A DNA stretch of 64,000 nucleotides from Eurosta solidaginis. Lineage: Eukaryota > Arthropoda > Insecta > Diptera > Tephritidae. The notes beneath the pieces were generated by a model. That model did not search any database. It had not been told where the DNA came from and saw only the letters and a list, made by a program, of their open reading frames with translations. The position numbers and the translations under genes were made by a program. The DNA lies in NCBI RefSeq assembly GCF_040869045.1, contig NC_090321.1, forward strand, positions 183,491,596 to 183,555,595, in the 5' to 3' direction. This document shows positions 53,311 to 64,000 of this stretch, one piece after another. The number at the start of each line of letters is the position of its first letter. Positions within the stretch are counted from its first letter, which is position 1.

Positions 53311-55076
53311 AAGGCATGATCCCAATATAAAAGAAATAGAACTGATGAAAAGCTTATTAAATACAAACAAGCAAATGCCCTCTTCAGGCGCGAGCTTAAA
53401 TCGTCAAAACGGCAATCCCTTGAAAAACTTACTTCGGAAATCACACCCTCATCTAGCCCCAAAAAAGTGTGGGCGTATATAAAAACTCTTACTTCTTCAC
53501 CCCAACGAAACCACATCGCTTTTATTCATTCAGCAGAAGGCCCGATCTATGACTCACAAATCATCGCTGATAAATTTGCTGAAACCTGGTCAAAGTACTC
53601 ACATTCGTCAAACTTCAGTTCAGATTTCTACACTTAATGAAAAGAATAAAAAAGAAATCTATATAAATCACTTCCCCTCCTCTTTCGCAACTAAAACTGA
53701 TTCTTCAATAACATTAGTTGAATTTGAGAATACGATTTCGGCAATGACCGGCAAAACCCCGGTCCCATTTTACGTAATATACCTTTTCCCTTAAAGTTAA
53801 GACTTATACGGCTATACAACTTGATCTTCGATGAAGGTGTATACCCACAAGAATGGAAAACTGCGGCTATTATACCTATCCTGAAACTAATAAACCAAAT
53901 ACTGATATTCTGAACTACAGGCCAATTTCACTCTTACCGTTTATGTCTAAAATTCTAGAAAAAATTATTTCACTTAGATTGATATGTTATGCAGAACAAA
54001 ATGGTTTAGTTAATCCATTTCGCATTCAGAACAGGCTTAGGCGTAATTGACCCCCTTTTGATGTTTGAACAATTTACCTCCCACGCTCTACTACAAAATC
54101 TCACGTGTCAATAGCGAGTTTAGACTCTGAAAAAGCCTACGACAGGATTGGTGCTCATTGCGTCCTCGAAGAACTTAAACGATGGAAAGTTGGAGAAAAG
54201 TTGTATAACATCGTAAAATCCTTTTTATTAAATCGTAAGTTTTTCGTTCGTACAAACAACCAGAAATCTAAAACTTATCCGCTTCATAATGGTATCCCTC
54301 AAGGATCACCATTATCCGTCATTCTCTTTACTATCGCTTCCAACGCAGTCAGCAGAATTATCAGCACATATGACCAAATCGATCACTTTATATATGCCGA
54401 TGATGTAGTAATATTTTCAAATACCAAAGCCTTGAACGCAGTCAAGTCTACTTTCTCTAATATTTTAATAGATTTGAATGATTGGTCAAAAATATCTGGA
54501 GCCAACTTATCGGCTAGCAAAAGCACATCTTTCTATATTTGTAGAAAACACAAATGCGTCTTTCCTAACCTCTCCCTTTATAATTCCCCGATCCCTCATA
54601 CTAACAGCCTAAAGATCCTGAGCATAATATTTGATAGGAGATTTACTTTTAAAGAGCATTGAGAGTACGTTAGAATAAGCCTAATCTCTAGACTAAATAT
54701 CATAAAATACTTGTCTTCTAAACATGGCTTAGCACATATAAGAACACTTGTAAATATCACAAAAGCCATGCTACTCTCTAAAATCGATTTTGGAATCCCA
54801 ATATATGGAAACTGCGCAAAAACGCAAATCAAACGACTGCAAGCACCGTACCATACCGCCGCTAGGAGGAGCATTCGCGCCTTTGCGACATCGCCAACAA
54901 AAGCTTTCTTAGCCGAAGCTGGACTACCAGCTATCCACGAAAGAATACAGCACAACTCAATTATGCTAACTCCAAAAATGCTTCATTGCAAAAGTAAACT
55001 AATTTTTTCATACATTCAAGCAGAATGGCTCCAAAAAAACAAAGCAAATCAACATCAGCGATATCACGTGCATTAA
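53311..55076 (+). pseudogene. LINE ORF2: reverse transcriptase
   Basis: Conserved blocks in order: NKPNTDILNYRPISLLPFMS (53890), SIASLDSEKAYDRIG (54105; family DFEKAYD), LHNGIPQGSPLSVILFTIAS (54283), HFIYADDVVIFSN with catalytic YADD (54393), GANLSASKSTSFYICRK and LKILSIIFDRRFTFKEH. Stops at 54660 and near 54050 and several frameshifts break it. This block order with C-terminal RNase H identifies the I clade. Confidence 0.88.
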
Positions 55077-56054
55077 ACTTTGCAAGAGAGTTCGAAATTA
55101 TTTCAAAACCAACAATAACACAATTAGAGACTCCCCCGCTATGGCTATCAAAAAGGGCTGTGTTTATGAGCAATATCTTAAAATATCCAAAGCCGTCAAC
55201 GAGCGCCAACAAATACAGGCAACTGTACAACAAAACCATTGAACCTCTGAAGGGATCTTGGAAGTTTTTATATACTGACGGTTCAAAATCCGACACCAGC
55301 TCTACTTTTGCGGTGGCAAACGAGCTTGGTGCAACAATCGCCGTCAGTGCTTTACCAACGTACTGCTCGATATTCACATCTGAAGCTGCTGCGTTACTTG
55401 AAGCGGTACAATACGCCTCCCTCAGTGGTGATAAATACCGTCATATGCAGTGATAGCAAATCCACCCTTTCCGTATATTATAATAAAAATCCAGTGATTA
55501 ATAAAATCAGCAAAATCCTCTTCGATTATTAAGACTCAATCAAACTCGTGTGGATCCCGGGACATGTTGGTATTGAGGGGAACGAAAAAGCGGATAGACT
55601 AGCTAAAGAAGCCAGCAATCAACCATTGTACATGTGCGATTATTTCACCGACAAAGATATCAAACAACTTGCCAAAAAATCCCTCCATAAAGACTTTACA
55701 AAAGACTGGTCTGACTATCACCACTGGTACAAAGAATCAAACCCCACAGGCGATCCACCAATATATTCACCAAATGCACCGTGCGCTAAACTCAAAATAC
55801 TTGTCCGACTTGGAATCGGACACACAGTGACCACGCACTCATATATTTTAAATGGCTCAGGACCACAAGCATGTGTCCACTGCGGAGCGGCCGACAATAC
55901 TGTCACTCATATTCTGGACGTTTGCTCCGGATTGCATCAAATTAGAACCTCCGTTTTCAATAACATCAAACCATCATCCTATCTCAAAAATCACGACACA
56001 GAGAGTATAAAAATAATAGATAAGTTCATAAAACTATGTAACATTTCCATATAA
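55025..56054 (+). pseudogene. LINE ORF2: RNase H and C-terminal zinc region
   Basis: The RNase H catalytic set is in YTDGSKSDTSS (55274), IFTSEAAALLEAVQYAS, ICSDSKSTLSVYY and HVGIEGNEKADRLAKEASN. The last CVHCGAADNTVTHILDVC (55869) is the CCHC-like end of I-clade ORF2. A TAA at 55530 and frame changes near 55430 separate its parts. Last stop 56054; 56055-56486 is 3' UTR. Confidence 0.88.
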
Positions 56055-56514
56055 TACTCAATTTAATTACACTAATCATACTCCAATGCTTTAGCACGCT
56101 GAGCCAAAGGGGTTTCATGACGTCATTTCCGGGGACAGTCTTCATGGAGTTTAGGGAGTTTCTCTCGGAATGAGGGTTTCTGTTTTGGAATCTATGAGCC
56201 CATCCTCGGCATACATGAATCTATTCTTATATCCTGGGAATGGGTTCGTGGAATTCGGAGGCAGACATTTGTATTCTAAGTGATAATCTTGGAGTTCTAT
56301 GGTGACTGTCTTTTGGTGATGGATTTTCTTGAGATTTTCTTTGGTTTAGCGCAAATAATTTTTTTTATTTTTTTTTTACATATGTACGTATAAATATAGT
56401 TAAGTCTTTTATTTGAGAAGTAAGTTCTGGTAGCTAGTGCTTAATATTATTTAGGTGTAGTAATTATTAATTAGTTATTACTCTTGTTAATAAATAAATA
56501 AAAAAAATAATAAA

Positions 56515-56640
56515 TTCGAGATATAAAATTATACTGCTTATTCTAACAAATTCAATTTACATAAATATTAGTTTAAAAAATTAGAAGTAAAAAATTTCAA
56601 ATTTCAAAAATCAATAGTTTTTTATTCGAAGAATTGGAGA
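56515..56640 (+). repeat. R2 copy 2, right remnant and junction
   Basis: After the target duplication, ATTATACTGCTTATTCTAAC and TTCAATTTACATAAA continue R2 as in copy 1 (5362-5400). After about 56575 the match ends and unassigned AT-rich sequence leads into the gypsy remnant. Confidence 0.55.
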
Positions 56641-56679
56641 TACAAATGAGTTGTATACCAGGGTCCAGATCAGAGCAAC

Positions 56680-57238
56680 AATTATGAAGCATTGATGGCT
56701 GCTGTAGAACGACGTTATGGAAGCGAGCATAGAAAACAGATATTCCAAATTGAGTTGCAAAACCGCTACCAAAAATGAGACATTGCAGGAGTTTGCTTCA
56801 GATATTTAAAGATTGGCTCATCTTGCAAATGCGGACGCATCCGTGGAATACACTGAAAGGGTAAAAATCCAGAGTTTCATAAATGGCATACGGGACGTGG
56901 AAACGAAGCGAGCTACATACGCAAACACAAAGCTGACATTTGCTGAAACGGTATCACATGCATTGACTCAGGAAACTGCCTCACTATTGAGTAAACCAGC
57001 ATATAAAGCTCATCGTGTGGAAGTGGAAAGACCAGATTGGGTAGACACAATTTTGGAAGCACTGAAGGGATCACAACAGAAAAATGCCGGAGTTATTAAA
57101 TGTTTCAAGTGCGGCAACCCAGGTCATATTGCACGACATTGCAGCAGCGGTCCCAATAGCTCCAACAATGTGGGTGGTCGTAAATGCAGAGCAGAAGGTG
57201 ATGAGCAAATCTCCAAGACCACTCAATCGTTAAACTAA
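56680..57238 (+). pseudogene. gag: Ty3/gypsy element 2: Gag fragment
   Basis: Early frames give NNYEALMAAVERRYGSEHRK and a further ETLQEFASDI, with stops near 56778 and 56805. An open frame from 56813 ends with one zinc knuckle, CFKCGNPGHIARHC (57101-57142), and stop 57238. The capsid front is absent. Confidence 0.85.
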
Positions 57239-57264
57239 ATCGAGTTAGCCGCAAGGGGCGACAG

Positions 57265-57696
57265 TTGGCTCCCGCAATTGAATGCCCTATAATCTCTATC
57301 TCGCAGATTGGAAGAAGATCGAGAAATCTTACTGTCGGAGGACATGTGGATGGAAAGGAACGTTTACTGACTGTAGATACGGGTGCATCTCATTCCATCA
57401 TTCGATCAGATTTAGTCAACAAGAAGATAAGACCATTGCTTGGAGCAAGATTACGTACAGCCACGGGAGAGGACATACAGGTAATTGGAGAAGTAGAATG
57501 TGAATTCGCAATTGGGAACGTCACGGTAGTACACAATTTTATAGTGGCAGAAATTGTTGATGAAATCATAATTGGAGTGGACTTCTTAATCGACCAGGGC
57601 ATCAAGATCGACATGCAAAGCAAGACGATGCGATATAAAAACGGCTACGAGAGAGGCTACAGCAGTAAACGAGTGCTGGCCGAAGAGAGTCAGTAA
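57265..57696 (+). pseudogene. pol: Ty3/gypsy element 2: aspartic protease
   Basis: The catalytic LLTVDTGASHSIIR (Asp codon at 57376) and the flap and end block EIIIGVDFLIDQGIKIDMQS are intact. The frame continues into pol after one in-frame TAA (57694-57696), so this stop is likely a point mutation in a once continuous pol ORF. Confidence 0.88.
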
Positions 57697-58848
57697 ATAC
57701 CACCAAAATCCGAAGCAGTTATCTGGGCAAAGGTTGATGGAGATTGTGGGACAAACAAATTGTGCGTTGTCGAAGCAGCAAACAAATCAGCACTAAACAT
57801 ACTTGTAGGAAAAACCCAGGATATGACAAAACAAAATGGACGTATTCCGGTAAGAGTACTCAATGAGTTCAATTCACCACTCAAACTGACTAAAGGAGCT
57901 ATTTTGGGAAGATGCCAAGAGGCTGAAGTAGTTATTAACTGTGAACAGCTCCAGGAACACGTTTCAGCTAGTAATACTGATATTTCAAATGACATCACGG
58001 CATGGACGCAGGGGCTAGAGGAAGCCTATCAGAGTAAGGCAAAACAACTGCTCCTAAAGTACGCGAACATATTTGACCAGGATGATCCTAAACCAGGCCG
58101 CACCAACGTTGTGAAACATCAAATTGACACTGGAGATGCGAGGCTGATCCGTCAAGCTCCACGTAGTGTTCCACTGGCAAAGCGGGAAGTTGTGAGTCAA
58201 ATCATTCAAGAAATGAGAGACAGCTGCGTCATCGAACCATCAGCTAGTCCATGGAGCTCACCGGTAGTACTTGTAAAGAAGAAGGATGGAAAAATGAGGT
58301 TTGACGTGGACTACCGGAAGTTGATTGACGTAACGAAAAAGGATAGCTACTCATTGCCAAGAATTGACGACACTCTGGACTCGCTATCTGGTACGAAATG
58401 GTTTTCCACGCTGGACTTGAAAAACGGCTACTGGCAAGTGGAGGTGAAGGAGGAAGATAAAGAGAAAACAGCCTTAAGTGTCGGTGATGGTCTTTGGCAA
58501 TTTACAGTGATGCCTTTTTGACTTTGTAATGCACCAGCTACTTTTGAGAGACGCATGGACCAGGTACTGAAAGGACTACATTGGAAAACATGCTTGGTGT
58601 ACCTGGACGAAATCATCGTATTGGGCAAGAATTTTTATGAACATCTTAAGAACTTGGAGGAAGTTTTCCAAAGAATAGCTGGCGCTGGTCTGAAGTTAAG
58701 TCCCAAAAAGTGTGCGCTGTTTAAAAAGGAAGTAAATTATTTTGGTCACAAGGTAACGACAGAGGGCATCTGCACTGCGAACGCAAAGATAGAGGCTGTA
58801 AAGGATTGGCCAAGACCACAGAACCTACATGAATTAAGAAGCTTTTGA
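57697..58848 (+). pseudogene. pol: Ty3/gypsy element 2: reverse transcriptase
   Basis: In the same frame as the protease: IEPSASPWSSPVVLVKKKDG, FDVDYRKLIDVTKKDSYSLP, WFSTLDLKNGYWQVEVKEED, VMPF-stop-LCNAPATFERRM (TGA 58519 in place of Gly) and LVYLDEIIV (catalytic YLDD with the second Asp changed to Glu), then FGHKVTTEGI. A deletion of about 30 codons plus frame shift follows LRSF near 58848 (the usual FLGL..YYRRF block is missing). Confidence 0.9.
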
Positions 58849-59345
58849 ATGGAAGAAGGAGCAAGAAGTGGCGTTCCAAACATTGAAGGAGCGTTTGTGT
58901 ACTGCCCCAATGTTAGCATATCCGCTTCCAGGAGCAACATTTATTCTAGATACAGATGCGAGTGGATATGCTATAGGAGGCGTTTTATCACAACTGGTCG
59001 ATGGACAGGAGAAGGTAGTTGCATATTACAGCCGTTCAATTGGAAAACCAGAGAGGAACTACTGTGTTACGCGGAGAGAGCTGTTGGCATTGGTAGAGTG
59101 CATTAAACATTTTCACAAATACTCTACGGCCAGCGATTCCGTGTCAGGACAGATCACGCAGCGTTGAAATGGCTTCTGCAGTTCCGTAATGCGGAAGAAC
59201 AATTGGCACGGTGGATCGAGCGACTACAAAGCTATGACTTTTCCATTGAGCATAGAAAAGGTAGTACCCATGGAAATGCCGATGCAATGCCACGAAACCA
59301 TGTAGTTTGGAATGCAAGCACTGTTCAAAGGCCGAGGCTAAAGAA
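58849..59345 (+). pseudogene. pol: Ty3/gypsy element 2: RNase H
   Basis: FQTLKERLCTAPMLAYPLPG, FILDTDASGYAIGGVLSQ (catalytic Asp), YYSRSIGKPERNYCVTRREL (Glu) and, after a frame change near 59120, RTDHAALKWLLQFRN and HRKGSTHGNADAMPRN (last Asp/His region). A further frame change follows at about 59345. Confidence 0.88.
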
Positions 59346-60440
59346 GACATTATAGATGTCCGGCTAATGACTATAACGTGTACGCATGAATGGGACAAGG
59401 AACAACTAAGAAAGTGTCAGCTAGATGATACAGATCTGTCACATGTTATGCAAGGGCTCGAACGAAACGAAAGACCAAGCAGAGAGGAGATGTCAGCAGA
59501 GAGTCCCATTGCGAAGTCATATTGGGCACAGTGGAACAGTTTAGAATTGATGTCCGGTTGCTTGCAACGAGTATGGGAGAGTGAGGATGGTCAATGCAAG
59601 AATAAACTGATAGTTGTTCCCAGAAAGAGGATTCCTGACGTGCTCAGCGAGCTGCATAATGGTCCAAGCGGAGGTCATCTTGGAATCAAGAAGACACTTG
59701 AGAAGATTAAACAGAGATTCTATTGGGTTGGTTGCCGTCAGTCGGTCACCGAGTGGATTGCGAACTGCGAGGTATGCAACAGATCAAAAGGGCCCAAACC
59801 ACGAAGTCATGGCCAGATGAAGCAGTATATTTCAGGTGCACCATTTGAAAGGATCGCCATGGATGTCGCAGGCCCATTTCCTACTAGCAACCGCGGAAAC
59901 AAATACGTACTGGTGGTTATGGATTATTTCAATAAATGGCCAGAGGTATACCGAATCCCAAACCAAGAAGCATAAACAGTAGCAGAAGTGGTTAAAAACG
60001 AATGGGTTGCAAGGTATGGTGTACCAACGGATTTATATTCTGACCAAGGCAGGAATTTTGAATCAGCTGTGTTCCAAGAAATGTGCAAGAAGTTGGGCAT
60101 TCGAAAAACACGGACAACTGCATTGCATCCTCAGTCCGATGGTATGGTGGAACACTTCAATAGAACATTGGAGGAGCATTTAAGGAAAGTAGTAGACAAG
60201 TACCATAAGGACTGGGATACACACATATCATTATTCTTGATGGCCTACCGATCGGCAGTACATGAGACAACGGGCCAAACTCCCGCAAAGGTAATTTTTG
60301 GCAATGACCTTCGACTGCCAGCTGATTTGAAGTATGGGATAGATGCCGATGCGGAGAGTAATGTCAAGAAATCCACTGGTGTCTTGGAAGAAGAGCTGAG
60401 AGATCGATCTGGTAAGGCAACGAGCAAAGATTATGAGTGA
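59307..60440 (+). pseudogene. pol: Ty3/gypsy element 2: integrase
   Basis: The zinc-binding HHCC region is ELHNGPSGGHLGIKKTL ... CEVCNR. The DDE core has FERIAMDVAGPFPTSNRGNK (first Asp), DLYSDQGRNFES (second) and SDGMVEHFNRTLEE (Glu). One in-frame TAA lies at 59973. The integrase inserts the DNA copy into the genome. Frame changes after 60410 lead to the C-terminal WEGAYKVVKRINDVVYRIQ block (60560). Confidence 0.9.
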
Positions 60441-60724
60441 CAAGATGAAAGCGAGGTACGATAAAGCAATTAATTCGGAAGGGTTTTAGGAAGGAGATTT
60501 GGTGCTGCTATACAACCCACAACGAAAAAAAGGTTGGCCCCGAAATTGCAGTGTAACTGGGAAGGCGCATACAAAGTTGTAAAACGGATCAACGATGTAG
60601 TGTACCGCATACAAACCACTACCAAACCACGAACAAAAATGAAAGTGGTGCATTTGGAGAGATTAGCAGTGTTTAGATCGAGAGATTTGTCTGATCGGGA
60701 CGATCAGACTTAGGTGGAGGGCAG

Positions 60725-61460
60725 TGTCACGGATATTAGCATCACTAAGCTATACCATCGATAAGGCGATGCAAAGGCCATGCTAAGCGATATTTACGTC
60801 AATAATCAAATGATGTATACACATATATAAGGCAGCCGAGAGATGTCACACACAGATGCATTTACTTATACGCCTATGCGTGCGCGAGAGACTGTAAACT
60901 ACAAACATTCACATCAATAATTCAATCATTATGTATCTACATAAACGAATAAATAATTGCGTCTACACATATGTACCATGTACGTATACGAGCAGCGGAG
61001 AGTCAATGCGCAAACACGTACATATATCTGAGATACTCCTATAAGTATGCAATGAGAAACACTATAAAATTGTGCAATTGTAGTTACAGCTGAGATGTTT
61101 GAGAGCTAATGGACTAGTAAATTCTGGAAGCGCCTAGAAGATGCGAATGTTAAAATCAAACAGTATAAAAGGCGACAGATGTAGAGGCGCTGGAATTCAG
61201 TTTGATTTGAGTTGTCAAGCAGTTTCGATTAAGACGATATCTAGCGAGCAATAGCAGTATTATTTTGAAAGAGTTTCATTTGAGCTATCAATCTAGTTTG
61301 GTTATTAAGCAAGCTAATCGTTGCAAAGTATAAGTGTATTATGAAGTACTTCAATAAAGGCCATTTTTCCATTATTCAATATTGGAGTTATTTATTCAAC
61401 AGTTTAGTGATACGAACTTAGCAAAAGGGCAAATAAGGATTTGCAAGTAAATTCGTTACA
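60725..61460 (+). mobile_element. Ty3/gypsy element 2: 3' LTR (736 bp)
   Basis: Starts TGTCACGGATATTAG just after the purine tract TTAGGTGGAGGGCAG and ends ATTCGTTACA, so the ends are near-inverted (TGTCACG / CGTTACA). A TATAAAA box lies near 61165, an AATAAA signal near 61354. No partner LTR is present. It joins directly to the SATE copy 6 array. Confidence 0.8.
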
Positions 61461-62925
61461 ATACATATTAACACCTTTCATTTGATACCCATATCGTACA
61501 AACAAATTCTAGAGTCAGCCCTGGTCCACCTTTATAGCTATATCTCGAAAAGGCGTCCACCCATAGAACTAAGGGCCACTCCGTTTTGAAATACTCATCA
61601 TCACCTTTCGTTTGATACCCATATTATACAAACGCATTCTAGAATCACCCCTGGTCCACGTTTATGGCGATATTCCGAAAAGGCGTCCACCCATTGAACT
61701 AAGGCCCATTCCCTTTTAAAATACTTATTAATACCTTTCGTTTGATACCCATATTGTACAAAAGCAAATTCTAGAGTCACCCCTGGTCAACCTTTATGGC
61801 GATATCTCGAAAAGGCGTCCACCCATAGAACTAAGGCCCACTCCTTTTTAAAATACTCATTAACAGCTTTCGTTTGATACCCATATTTTACAAACGCATT
61901 CTAGAATCACCCCTGGTTCACGTTTATGGCGATATCTCGAAAAGGCGTCCACCCATAGAACTAAGGTCCACTCCCTTTTAAAATACTCATTAGCACCTTT
62001 CATTTGATACTCATATCGTAGAAACACATTCTAGAGTCACCTCTGGTCCACCTTTATGGCGATATCTCGAAAAGGCGTCCACCTATAGAAGTAAGCCCCA
62101 CTTCCTTTTAAAATACTCATTAACACCTTTTATTTGATACTCATATCGTACAAACAAATTCTAGAGTCAGCCCTGGTCCACCTTTATGGCGATATCTCGA
62201 AAAGGCGTCCACCTATAGAAGTAAGCCCCACTTCCTTTTAAAATACTCATTAACACCTTTTATTTGATACTCATATCGTACAAACAAATTCTAGAGTCAC
62301 CCCTGGTCCACCTTTATGGCGATATCTCGAAAAGGCGTCCACCTATAGAAGTAAGCCCCACTTCCTTTTAAAATACTCATTAACACCTTTTATTTGATAC
62401 TCATATCGTACAAACAAATTTTAGAGTCACCCCTGGTCCACCTTTATGGCGATATCTCGAAAAGGCGTCCACCTATAAAACTATGGCCCACTCCCTTTTA
62501 AAATACTCATCAACAACTTTCATTTGATACTCATATCGTAGAAACAAATTCTAGAGTCACCTCTGGTCCACCTTTATGGCGATATCTCGAAAAGGCGTCC
62601 ACCTATAGAAGTAAGCCCCACTTCTTTTTAAAATACTCATTAACACCTTTTATTTGATACTCATATCGTACAAACAAATTCTAGAGTCAGCCCTGGTCCA
62701 CCTTTATGGCGATATCCTTAAATGGCGTCCACCTATAAAACTATAGCCCACTCCCTCTTAAAATACTCTTTAATGCCCTCCATTTGATACACATGTCATA
62801 CAAACACATTCCAGGATTACCCTAGGTTCATTTTCCTACATGGTGATTTTCCCTTATTTTGTCTCCATAGCTCTCAACTGAGTATGTAATGTTCGGTTAC
62901 ACCCGAACTTAGCCTTCCTTACTTG
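61461..62925 (-). mobile_element. SATE copy 6: monomer array and left end
   Basis: On the minus strand: CAAGTAAGGAAGGCTAAG (ending at 62925), GTTCGGGTGTAACCG, TACTCAGTTGAG, then about eleven ~130-bp monomers to the gypsy 3' LTR. The right constant part is missing, so the gypsy probably inserted into this SATE and the far part was lost. Confidence 0.85.
61464..62830 (-). repeat. Satellite monomer array in SATE copy 6
   Basis: About eleven monomers. Units with AAGTAAGCCCCACTTCCTTT recur four times or more in near-identical form (about 62090, 62220, 62350, 62610), showing recent local amplification of one subtype. Confidence 0.85.
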
Positions 62926-63183
62926 TTTATTGTTGCGCTTGCTTGGTCACTACTGTAAACATCTAATATTTATATTGCAGCCTTTTAGGCGCGCATGCTT
63001 TACAAACAGTTTGGCAGCTATGAATATAAATATGTATTTGGGTATGTAGATTTTACTACAGTGAAACCTCTTATATTTTCGACGTCGACAAATCAACAAA
63101 TTTCTTAAGTTATTTGTACTTAAAGTTGCTTCGAAAAAAAGTTAGACCACGCTTACACATGCCTTAATCTACATACAATATAT
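62926..63183. other. Short unassigned spacer
   Basis: AT-rich, no feature recognised. Confidence 0.4.
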
Positions 63184-64000
63184 CGTCAATAGATAATCAA
63201 CGCGGTTACGTATGCTCCATCCCTGGGAACTGGATTATTTTCTGTTAAGCTTTCACGTTTATTTTTTATTTTGTGCTTCCATTAGAGATTACCCTTTAGA
63301 GATGGAACTTTTTATGTGAAAAGAATCCCCATCTCTTAAATTTGTTCATAATTACCGATTATGGAAGGAAACAATTTATATGGGAAAGCAAGTTATATAA
63401 TTAACGATTATGAGTTAGTTTTATATACTAGGTCTAAGTTTCTGTGCGTGTTGCTGTAATGAATTTAGGACCTAAGACCTAGGATAAATATGTGTGCGAG
63501 TTGACCTAAATTTCTACCTAAATAGAGAAAAAACCTAAATCACTGGAAACTATCGGCAAGGCAATGCAAAATAAAAATTTCGAATTTTTATGAGCATATT
63601 TTTCAACCTAAATTCAAATGTCAAATTTCAAAAACAAAAATGTTTATTTTTCAATATTGTATATGCAAATAAATGCCACTTGTCCATTTAATTTAAGTAA
63701 ATCATAGATCATAGGGCGATGATCTCTGCTGCGATTAAGGTCCGATCGATTGTACGTGATGGTGAGCTCAATTTTATTCAAGCTGATGTTGGCGACAAAG
63801 GAATTGGATCCTTCTCAAATATGGACCGCACTCTGAATATATTTGGCAGCCAAGTGCACTAATTGGCCTAAAGAGATTATTGGAGGCGTACCGACATCAC
63901 AGTATTGAATTCGAGATTGTGGAAAAGGTCATTGTGCACGTGCTCCACTATGTCCGAAAAAAAGCCTTATAAAACGGAGCCACTGTATTTTCTTGAACTG
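63184..64000 (+). repeat. Dispersed repeat R1, copy B (runs off the window)
   Basis: See copy A. It contains the R1 coding relic start (ATG 63719) with the same internal frame change; it lacks the 245-bp segment of copy A, and its right end lies beyond the window. Confidence 0.8.

Larger units (their letters stand above)
47404..56514 (+). mobile_element. I-clade LINE, full length, with a nested SATE
   Basis: It contains 5' UTR with internal promoter, ORF1 with three zinc knuckles, ORF2 with APE endonuclease, RT and RNase H, 3' UTR, and a TAA-rich tail (about 56487-56514). The flanks are a 13-bp duplication TTCGAGATATAAA (47383-47395 and 56515-56527). Eight extra bases (TTCGAGAT) precede the first LINE base. 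Without SATE (48533-52089) the element is about 5.55 kb, the length of an I factor. Many stops and indels: not active. Confidence 0.9.
56650..61460 (+). mobile_element. Ty3/gypsy element 2, 5'-truncated, with 3' LTR
   Basis: Order: gag C-terminus, protease, RT, RNase H, integrase, polypurine tract, 3' LTR. The gag-protease-RT-RH-integrase order and integrase downstream of RH place it in Ty3/gypsy. No env-like frame follows the integrase. The 5' LTR and gag front are missing; their place is taken by AT-rich sequence at 56575-56650. All frames are broken. Confidence 0.9.

Overview
The window looks like intergenic or intronic DNA of a higher fly. The best fit is a tephritid fruit fly (Bactrocera, Zeugodacus, Ceratitis or Rhagoletis type). 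Reasons: AT-rich sequence, GT-AG splicing, insect-type promoter motifs inside a LINE, tRNA-derived SINEs, and dense layers of I-clade LINE, Ty3/gypsy, Penelope-like, Helitron and MITE sequence. No bacterial feature and no intact, recognisable host gene was found. All comparisons were made by eye within the window; no database search or alignment was run. Family names such as SATE, R1, R2 and R3 are labels made up here.

Layout. 1-5.4 kb: dispersed repeats (R1, a duplicated block shared with 40.4 kb, R2), a 214-bp MITE and a small Helitron. 5.4-8.6 kb: a satellite-bearing element (SATE), ending in a 100-N assembly gap. 8.7-11.6 kb: a Ty3/gypsy element on the minus strand with a long gag-protease ORF and a broken RT. 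12-20 kb: a LINE RT relic, two copies of repeat R3, one split by a complete SATE copy, purine-rich tracts and uncharacterised DNA. 20-22.3 kb: a SATE copy without a satellite, carrying a MITE and a SINE-like repeat. 23.8-24.6 kb: a two-exon remnant of an arthropod multicopy hypothetical gene with one frameshift. 25.6-26.3 kb: a 163-bp tandem repeat. 27.5-27.7 kb: an almost perfect 112-bp-arm palindrome. 29.7-30.5 kb: SINEs. 32.6-34.0 kb: a 5'-truncated LINE between 77-bp inverted repeats. 34-35.5 kb: SATE. 36.6-38.1 kb: two inverted copies of a short signal-anchor-like reading frame. 38.5-40.2 kb: Helitron with Pif1-type helicase remnants and a nested SINE. 41.9-45.5 kb: Penelope-like element with RT and GIY-YIG endonuclease, its tail split by three nested TA-target MITEs. 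45.9-56.6 kb: R2 containing a full-length I-clade LINE, which contains a complete SATE, which contains a SINE. 56.6-61.5 kb: 5'-truncated Ty3/gypsy with its 3' LTR. 61.5-62.9 kb: SATE. 63.2-64 kb: second copy of R1.

The most notable system is SATE, a dispersed element with constant ends (CAAGTAAGG... and ...CTGAGTAT) and an internal array of ~130-bp repeats that ranges from none to more than twenty units among six copies. Filled and empty sites inside the window show that it moves as a unit. Its left end always follows A-rich sequence. It carries no recognisable protein gene, so any transposition enzyme must come from elsewhere.
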